From positions 1 through 11,966 of the forward strand of contig JAJRWO010000132.1 in the NCBI GenBank assembly GCA_024276775.1: a DNA stretch of 11,966 bases, given 5' to 3'. The position numbers were made by a program, and so were the translations under genes. Below, one piece after another: positions 7,018 through 11,966 of this stretch; position 1 is the first letter of the stretch; every line of letters begins with the position of its first letter. Source of the DNA: Gammaproteobacteria bacterium (lineage in GTDB: Bacteria > Pseudomonadota > Gammaproteobacteria > Tenderiales > Tenderiaceae). A model generated the notes under the pieces. That model was not told the DNA's origin. It was given only the letters and a program-made list of their open reading frames with translations, and ran no database searches.

Positions 7018-7830
7018 TTATGAACCCTCTCCAAGCTGTTCAAGCGCACGCAGTTCTGCCTCACTAAAACCGGCCTTAATGCGTGCGTCGTAATGAAACG
7101 GGCCGCGCAATTTACCGGCAAAATACTGACCGATCAAATCAAGAAAGGTCTGCTCCATATTCAGGCCACGCTGATCACAAAAATATTTAAACCAACGTGA
7201 ACCAATCTCTACATGACCAATTTCATCGCGCAGAATAATCTCCAGCACCGCAACCGACTCATCATCACCCACATTTTTAAGCCGCTTCATCATCCCCGGC
7301 GTCACATCCAGGCCGCGCGCTTCCAGCACCCTGGGCACCAGCGCCATCCTCACCATGGGGTCAAAGGCTGTTCTTTGTGCCATATCCCACAGGCCACTAT
7401 GCGCCGGAAAATCACCATAGTCATGGCCCATATCATTGAGACGCTGGCGCAGCAACTGAAAGTGATAGGCTTCTTCATCCGCCACCCGTACCCAGTCGGA
7501 ATAAAACTGACGCGGCATATCACGAAAACGGTAAACCGCATCCCAGGCCAGATTGATAGCGTTAAATTCAATATGGGTAATAGCATGCAACATCGCAGCA
7601 CGGCCAGCCTCGCTACCCAGCCCCCGCCTGGGCACATCACCCGGCAGCACCAATGCTGGTTTGTCTGGATGACCTGGCTCAGCGATAGCCGTTGGCTCAA
7701 CAGATGATTCAAGCAAAAGCTGCCCATCGCGCCAAGCCTGGGCATGTTGTTGAGTCAGGCAAAGTTTGTTTTTGATCGAGCAGGCAGCAAGGCATTGTTC
7801 GGCGGCAGTAAAAAGAGATTTTATTGACAT
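7018..7830 (-). CDS. DUF455 family ferritin-like protein, probable diiron
   Basis: The 270-residue product matches my memory of the DUF455 (PF04305) ferritin-like family, which has no settled function. The sequence shows a four-helix carboxylate pattern: E88 (HIEFNAINLAWDA), E120 and H123 (DEEAYHF), E170 (LEARGLDVTPGM), and E203 and H206 (RDEIGHVEIG). This E, ExxH, E, ExxH order is the classic diiron ligand set, also used by the tRNA hydroxylase MiaE, to which the family is thought to be distantly related. An oxidase or hydroxylase role is therefore plausible but unproven. The N-terminal about 60 residues include several cysteines (C13, C17, C24) and a PALVLPGDVPRRG segment. The ATG at 7830 is used; a TTG is directly before it, and the ribosome-binding site is weak. 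No neighbour indicates a substrate. Confidence 0.85.
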   Translation of the reverse strand: MSIKSLFTAAEQCLAACSIKNKLCLTQQHAQAWRDGQLLLESSVEPTAIAEPGHPDKPALVLPGDVPRRGLGSEAGRAAMLHAITHIEFNAINLAWDAVYRFRDMPRQFYSDWVRVADEEAYHFQLLRQRLNDMGHDYGDFPAHSGLWDMAQRTAFDPMVRMALVPRVLEARGLDVTPGMMKRLKNVGDDESVAVLEIILRDEIGHVEIGSRWFKYFCDQRGLNMEQTFLDLIGQYFAGKLRGPFHYDARIKAGFSEAELRALEQLGEGS

Positions 7831-7920
7831 CAATTATATCTTTATAAACTTTGTGCTTACCATTCTTCAGCTAACAGAAATGAACTCATATTTTATCCGT
7901 TTAAAACCTTGAACCATTTT

Positions 7921-7949
7921 TTTACACTAAAAAATCAAATGCTTATAAA
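7921..7949 (+). promoter_or_regulatory. Possible sigma-70 promoter of the beta-barrel gene
   Basis: TTTACA (7921-7926) and TATAAA (7944-7949) are spaced by exactly 17 bases in the AT-rich gap between the DUF455 gene and the beta-barrel gene. A start near 7956 would leave an untranslated leader of about 140 bases. In a region this AT-rich a chance match is possible. Confidence 0.4.
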
Positions 7950-8080
7950 GAATAACTTCCCAGAATAAAAATAAATAAAGGAATACTTGATTATAGATTT
8001 ATGTGCCTCGAACATTCGCCCTCGAAGGAGAGTATCCATATAGCATAAAAAAGGTTAGTCTAGCAACCAACATACATAAA

Positions 8081-8090
8081 AAGAAGGAGG
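8081..8090 (+). promoter_or_regulatory. Strong ribosome-binding site of the beta-barrel gene
   Basis: AAGAAGGAGG is close to the full anti-Shine-Dalgarno complement and stands 7 bases before ATG 8098. It is the strongest ribosome-binding site in the window and fixes the start codon. Confidence 0.8.
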
Positions 8091-8097
8091 TTTCTTA

Positions 8098-8691
8098 ATG
8101 AGAAAAGCAATAACCGCACTGTCACTCGCAACAACACTGTTTATTCCAGGCATCAGTTATGCCGACGAGCTTAGTTATGACTATGCCGAAGTTCAGTATT
8201 ACCACCAAAGCCCGGCCCCCCCTATGGGCCATCTAACAGGCTATAGTCTTTTTCTTTATAAATCAGTATTTAACAATATTTATCTGCTCTTCAATTATCA
8301 TTCTGGCAATGCTAAAAACCCCTTAGGAGATCTTGATGCCAGCGGTTTTGCCCTTGGCGCAGGCTATCACACCCCAATTAACAACAAGCTGGATGTATTT
8401 ACTGAATTTTCTGGCCTAAAAAGTGATGCTAAACGTGCCGGAATCTCTATTGATGCGAAAGCATTGAATATTGGCGTAGGGCTGCGCAGCAAACTAACAA
8501 GCAAAATCGAAGGCGCCATATTGATTGACTACACCGATATAAACTTCAAAGACAGTCGACTTAAAGATCGTACTGATAGCAGTATTAATATAAAAATCGC
8601 CTATGAAATCAGCCAAAGCATGCAAATAACGGGTGGCGCTGACTTTGAAGACAAGGAGACGTTAACTGTTGGCATGAGATTTAACTTCTAA
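8098..8691 (+). CDS. Small outer-membrane beta-barrel protein, uncharacterised
   Basis: The 197-residue product begins with a clear Sec signal peptide: MRKAITA, a hydrophobic core, and a probable cleavage after SYA at residue 22. The mature part has repeated stretches of alternating polar and hydrophobic residues (for example YSLFLYKSVFNNIYLLFNYH, GFALGAGYHTP, LNIGVGLRSKL, IEGAILIDYTDI, INIKIAYEIS). It ends GMRFNF; a C-terminal Phe is the usual BamA recognition signal of outer-membrane barrels. The size suits an eight-strand barrel. The pattern recalls Ax21-like and other porin-like small proteins, but I cannot assign a function or ligand. A very strong Shine-Dalgarno AAGAAGGAGG (8081-8090) sits 7 bases before the ATG. 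The gene looks more AT-rich than its neighbours, and it ends 10 bases before the nadA stop on the other strand. Confidence 0.75.
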   Translation: MRKAITALSLATTLFIPGISYADELSYDYAEVQYYHQSPAPPMGHLTGYSLFLYKSVFNNIYLLFNYHSGNAKNPLGDLDASGFALGAGYHTPINNKLDVFTEFSGLKSDAKRAGISIDAKALNIGVGLRSKLTSKIEGAILIDYTDINFKDSRLKDRTDSSINIKIAYEISQSMQITGGADFEDKETLTVGMRFNF

Positions 8692-8701
8692 GGAATGAAA
8701 A

Positions 8702-9799
8702 TTATATATTTAAATCCAACATCCGTTGCAACGCCAATCTGGCCTGCCCAGCAATTTGTTCCGGTACCTGCACCTGGTTCACCACCTTACCCTTCACCAG
8801 GTTTTCCAGCGTCCATAACAAATGCTGTGAGTCAATCCGAAACATGGTCGAACACATGCAGATGGTGGGCGACATGAAGTGCACGTAGGTACCACGATCA
8901 CGGTTTTGTTCGGCCAGTCGTTTGACCAAATTCAATTCGGTTCCCACCAACCAACGAGAACCATCGGGGGAGTCTTTAATGACATTAATAATATATTCAG
9001 TCGAACCAACATAGTCGGACTTCTGACACACTTCAAATGATGATTCCGGATGTGAAACAACTTTGCCTTCAGGAAATTTGGCACGGAAAGCATCAATATG
9101 ATCGGGTTTGAACATCTGATGCACAGAACAAAATCCCTTCCACAGGATCATTTTGGCATTTTTAATCTGTTTTTCTGTCAAACCACCCATGAGTTGGTCA
9201 AAATCCCATACCACCATTTCTTCCAGCGGGATGCCCGTCTTGTAAGCAGTGTTGCGACCCAAATGCTGGTCGGGGAAAAACAGAATTTTTTCACGCTGCT
9301 TGAAAGACCATTCAAGCACATGCTTGGCATTGGTTGAAGTACAAACAATACCGCCATGCTCACCACAAAATGATTTCAAATCAGCCGCGGAATTAATGTA
9401 GGTCACCGGGGTAACGCATTCGTCAGGATCAATCACCTCACTTAACTCACGCCAGGCACGTTCAACCTTGGCCAGATTGGCCATGTCAGCCATGGAACAA
9501 CCGGCGGCTAAATCAGGCAGAATGGCGATTTGATCCGGGCGCGATAAAATATCGGCCACTTCAGCCATAAAATGCACACCACAAAAAACGATGTATTCTG
9601 CTTTTGATGCCGCAGCAACACGCGACAGCTTAAGTGAGTCACCCACCACATCGGCGTGCACAAACACTTCTTCACGCTGGTAGTGATGACCCAGGATCAA
9701 CAGGCGATCACCCAAGGCTGCTTTCGCGGCCTGGATAAGTGCCTGACAATCGTCATCACTGATTTCTGAAAACTGCTGAATAGCTATCGTTGCTGTCAT
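8702..9799 (-). CDS. nadA: Quinolinate synthase NadA
   Basis: NadA condenses iminoaspartate with dihydroxyacetone phosphate to quinolinate in de novo NAD synthesis, using a [4Fe-4S] cluster. The 365-residue product (E. coli 347) carries GHHYQREEVFVHADVVGDSL (37-56), FCGVHFMAE (72-80), PDLAAGCSMADM (95-106), FFPDQHLGRNTA, WKGFCSVHQMF (220-230), HPESSFEV and PTICMCSTMF (311-320). The three cluster cysteines are best read as C101, C224 and C316. The ATG at 9799 has only a distant AGG upstream, and no better start is in frame. Neither nadB nor nadC is in the window. The gene reads away from aspS after a gap filled by an inverted-repeat element, so it may be transcribed separately. Confidence 0.96.
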   Translation of the reverse strand: MTATIAIQQFSEISDDDCQALIQAAKAALGDRLLILGHHYQREEVFVHADVVGDSLKLSRVAAASKAEYIVFCGVHFMAEVADILSRPDQIAILPDLAAGCSMADMANLAKVERAWRELSEVIDPDECVTPVTYINSAADLKSFCGEHGGIVCTSTNAKHVLEWSFKQREKILFFPDQHLGRNTAYKTGIPLEEMVVWDFDQLMGGLTEKQIKNAKMILWKGFCSVHQMFKPDHIDAFRAKFPEGKVVSHPESSFEVCQKSDYVGSTEYIINVIKDSPDGSRWLVGTELNLVKRLAEQNRDRGTYVHFMSPTICMCSTMFRIDSQHLLWTLENLVKGKVVNQVQVPEQIAGQARLALQRMLDLNI

Positions 9800-9816
9800 C
9801 GTCCACTAACCTAAGG

Positions 9817-9890
9817 TAGGGTGGGCACGCCTTTTGTGCCCACGCGCAATATTAAAACAGAATGGGCATAAAAAAGATCTGCCCACTCTA
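9817..9890. repeat. 74-base MITE/REP-like element with paired stem-loops
   Basis: The nadA-aspS gap is mostly filled by an element whose ends are an 11-base inverted repeat with one mismatch, TAGGGTGGGCA (9817-9827) and TGCCCACTCTA (9880-9890). Inside, GTGGGCAC (9821-9828) and GTGCCCAC (9836-9843) form a perfect 8-pair hairpin with a 7-base loop. TGGGCA (9863-9868) and TGCCCA (9880-9885) form a second, weaker hairpin. The core TGGGCA thus occurs four times in alternating orientation, as in REP/BIME or MITE elements. No target-site duplication is evident. The second hairpin lies just behind the aspS stop and could also act as a weak terminator or mRNA end stabiliser. Confidence 0.55.
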
Positions 9891-9893
9891 TCG

Positions 9894-11684
9894 TTATTCC
9901 GCTTCTTTTTCTTTATTGGCCGGCTGACGCTGACGCAAACCTAGCTCACGCAGATGAGCGGTTCCAATGTCAGTCGGCGCTGATGTCAGCGGACAACCCG
10001 CCGTCTGAGTTTTGGGGAATGCCATCACTTCACGGATCGACTCGGCACCCGTCATCAGCATCACCAAACGATCAAGACCAAAGGCAACACCACCATGTGG
10101 CGGACAACCAAAGGCCAGCGCATCGAGCAGAAAACCAAACTTGTCTTTGGCTTCGGCTGCATCAATGCCCAGCAGCTTGAGCACTTCTTTTTGCATTTCC
10201 GGGTCGTGAATACGGATAGAACCACCGCCGACTTCGGTGCCGTTCAACACCAGGTCATAAGCGCGTGACAGGGCCGCTTCCGGATCAGCAGCCACCTGCT
10301 CAACCGTGCCCGTTGGCGCGGTAAAAGGATGATGCAGCGCCTGATAACGATTTTCTTTTTCGTCGAATTCAAACATGGGGAAATCCACAATCCAGAGTGG
10401 TTTCCAACCACGTTCACACAGGCCACGGTCATGGCCAACCTTAACCCGCAGTGCGCCAAGCGATTCATTCACAACCTTGGCCTTATCAGCACCGAAAAAC
10501 ACCAGATCGCCGTCTTCTGCCCCGACGCGTTTCATGATGCCTTCAATGACGTCATCAGGCAGAAATTTCAGGATAGGTGACTGCAAGCCTTCGCGACCCT
10601 TGGCCAACTCGTTGACCTTGATGTAGGCTAAACCCCGCGCACCATAGATACCAACAAGTTGGGTGTAGTCGTCGATTTCTTTGCGGCTCAGCTCACAGCC
10701 TTTAGGCAAGCGCATGGCGGCAATGCGCCCCTTGGGGTCATTAGCTGGGCCTGAAAAGACCTTGAACTCTACCTCTTTCATCAGGTCAGTGATGCTGACC
10801 AGTTCCAGTGGGATACGCAGATCAGGTTTGTCAGAACCAAAACGCTCAATCGCTTCGGCATAAGTCATCCGCGGAAATTTATGTGGCAACGGCACCTCCA
10901 GCACATGGGTAAAGATGTCGCGAAACATATCTTCCATCAGATGCGTGATCTGATCCTCAGACATAAACGAGGCTTCAATATCGAGTTGGGTAAACTCTGG
11001 CTGACGGTCAGCACGCAGATCTTCATCACGAAAACAACGCGCGACTTGGTAATAACGATCAAAACCACTCACCATCAGCAACTGTTTGAATAACTGTGGC
11101 GATTGTGGCAAAGCGAAAAATTTGCCTTCATGGGTACGACTAGGCACCACGTAGTCACGCGCCCCTTCGGGGGTGGCCTTGGTCAGGAACGGTGTTTCAA
11201 TTTCGAGAAAACCGCGATCATCGAGAAAATTACGCAGGTGGCGGGTAACCTGGCCACGGATGCGCATGCGTTGCTGCATCTCGGGACGACGCAGATCGAG
11301 GTAACGATATTTCAAACGCACTTCTTCAGAAGCATCGGTATCATCTTCAATCTGAAACGGTGGTGGCTCGGAACGGTTGAGAATTTCAATATCAGTCCCA
11401 AAAATCTCGATCTTGCCGGTGTTCATATTGGGATTAATTGTGCCGTCAGGGCGGGCACGCACCTTGCCTTTACAGCGCAGAACGAATTCGTTACGCACAC
11501 GCTCAGCGATTGCAAAGTTAGCGGGGCTATCAGGATCAAAAACCACCTGGACAATCCCATCACGGTCACGCAGGTCAATAAAAATGACACCGCCATGATC
11601 ACGACGACGATGCACCCAACCACACACTTCTACTTCCTGATCCACAAGGGTCTCAGTCACTTGTCCACAATAGTGGCTACGCAT
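9894..11684 (-). CDS. aspS: Aspartyl-tRNA synthetase, probably non-discriminating
   Basis: This class IIb synthetase activates Asp and charges tRNA. The 596-residue product has an N-terminal OB-fold anticodon-binding domain (VCGWVHRRRDHGGVIFIDLRDR, about 20-41), motif 1 to QSPQLFKQLL, motif 2 FRDEDLRADRQPEFTQLD, the bacterial GAD insertion near residues 290-415, and motif 3 GVAFGLDRLVMLMTG with R539. H30 and G81 align with P. aeruginosa H31 and G82, residues reported to allow charging of tRNA(Asn) as well as tRNA(Asp); E. coli has Leu at the first position. That makes a non-discriminating enzyme (EC 6.1.1.23) likely. The ATG at 11684 follows TAAGGA by 8 bases. The gene lies 84 bases behind an FmdB-type gene, a common gammaproteobacterial arrangement. 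Confidence 0.97.
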   Translation of the reverse strand: MRSHYCGQVTETLVDQEVEVCGWVHRRRDHGGVIFIDLRDRDGIVQVVFDPDSPANFAIAERVRNEFVLRCKGKVRARPDGTINPNMNTGKIEIFGTDIEILNRSEPPPFQIEDDTDASEEVRLKYRYLDLRRPEMQQRMRIRGQVTRHLRNFLDDRGFLEIETPFLTKATPEGARDYVVPSRTHEGKFFALPQSPQLFKQLLMVSGFDRYYQVARCFRDEDLRADRQPEFTQLDIEASFMSEDQITHLMEDMFRDIFTHVLEVPLPHKFPRMTYAEAIERFGSDKPDLRIPLELVSITDLMKEVEFKVFSGPANDPKGRIAAMRLPKGCELSRKEIDDYTQLVGIYGARGLAYIKVNELAKGREGLQSPILKFLPDDVIEGIMKRVGAEDGDLVFFGADKAKVVNESLGALRVKVGHDRGLCERGWKPLWIVDFPMFEFDEKENRYQALHHPFTAPTGTVEQVAADPEAALSRAYDLVLNGTEVGGGSIRIHDPEMQKEVLKLLGIDAAEAKDKFGFLLDALAFGCPPHGGVAFGLDRLVMLMTGAESIREVMAFPKTQTAGCPLTSAPTDIGTAHLRELGLRQRQPANKEKEAE

Positions 11685-11725
11685 TGTTCTATTCCTTAGT
11701 TTATATTTTTTAATATATCATGCGA

Positions 11726-11759
11726 TCCGGTCGCAAAAGGCAGGCGCTTTTACGACGGA
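11726..11759. other. Hairpin in the fmdB-aspS gap
   Basis: An inverted repeat with 12 base pairs, one bulge (G11729), one mismatch (11734/11752) and a 7-base loop (11740-11746) lies between the stop of the zinc ribbon gene and aspS. On the transcribed minus strand it is not followed by a run of T, so a simple terminator is unlikely. It may be an mRNA processing or stability element, or part of aspS leader control. Confidence 0.45.
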
Positions 11760-11768
11760 CAGGCGGAC

Positions 11769-11966
11769 TTATTCCAGTACTGGGCAACCGCCACAAGATG
11801 ATGTGGCAGCAGCACCTGTGGATGGACAAACCGGTGCAGCACTTTTCGATTTCATCTGAAAGCTGCCTACAGACATCAGTTTGGTCAATTTTTGCTCGTA
11901 ACACTGGGGACAGTCGCTCAACAGTGGGTCACCCATTTTCTGTATGACCTCCAGCCGATGACCACA
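11769..11966 (-). CDS. FmdB-family zinc ribbon protein, 5' end cut off
   Basis: Read on the minus strand from the last base of the window, an open frame without a start gives 65 residues and TAA at 11769-11771. It opens CGHRLEVIQKMGDPLLSDCP followed by QCYEQKLTKLMS, which is the conserved core of FmdB/CxxC_CXXC_SSSS zinc ribbon proteins (the second half of the first cysteine knuckle, then CPQC). The tail is Ser/Ala-rich with CGGCPVLE, also typical of the family, whose members often have extra Cys pairs at the C terminus. Only about the first 10 residues should be missing. The function is poorly defined; it is called a putative regulatory protein. It precedes aspS in the same direction. Confidence 0.85.
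   Translation of the reverse strand, partial: CGHRLEVIQKMGDPLLSDCPQCYEQKLTKLMSVGSFQMKSKSAAPVCPSTGAAATSSCGGCPVLE

Noticed and set aside
7213..7707. 164-residue open frame opposite the DUF455 gene
   Set aside because: Antisense shadow, rich in His and Gln, with no credible start region.
11103..11699. 198-residue open frame opposite aspS
   Set aside because: Antisense shadow of the OB-fold and motif 1 region of AspRS, with no family resemblance.

Overview
The window looks like ordinary core chromosome of a gammaproteobacterium of medium GC content. LpxH, Hsp15 (HslR), HtpG and an AspRS preceded by an FmdB-type zinc ribbon point there, and the HemH and AspRS sequences fit the same group. No phage, transposase, CRISPR, tRNA or rRNA gene is visible. 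Both ends cut through a gene: lpxH at the left and an FmdB-family gene at the right.

Layout, left to right. lpxH (+, 5' end missing) runs tail to tail into hemH (-) with 2 bases between stop codons. Next come an orphan response regulator with an N-terminal MerR/excisionase-type HTH (-), then hslR and htpG (both -, in the order htpG-hslR, probably one heat-shock unit). htpG diverges from pgm (+) across a 100-base region that holds a very good sigma-32 promoter for htpG. pgm converges on a DUF455 ferritin-like protein gene (-). An AT-rich 267-base gap separates that gene from a divergent small outer-membrane beta-barrel gene (+), which converges on nadA (-). A 74-base inverted-repeat element lies between nadA and aspS (-). 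Upstream of aspS is the 3' end of an FmdB-type zinc ribbon gene (-).

The genes serve several housekeeping functions: lipid A synthesis (lpxH), heme (hemH), protein folding and ribosome rescue under heat shock (htpG, hslR), sugar phosphate interconversion (pgm), NAD synthesis (nadA) and tRNA charging (aspS). AspRS carries the residue pair linked to non-discriminating enzymes, which suggests that Asn-tRNA is made by the GatCAB route.

I see no clearly new multi-gene system. The less ordinary points are: the HTH-receiver regulator, with a TTG start, a promoter overlapping the apparent ATG, and two 11-base repeats around its -35 box; the 74-base MITE/REP-like element between nadA and aspS; the full diiron ligand pattern in the DUF455 protein; and the long leader of an uncharacterised beta-barrel gene.
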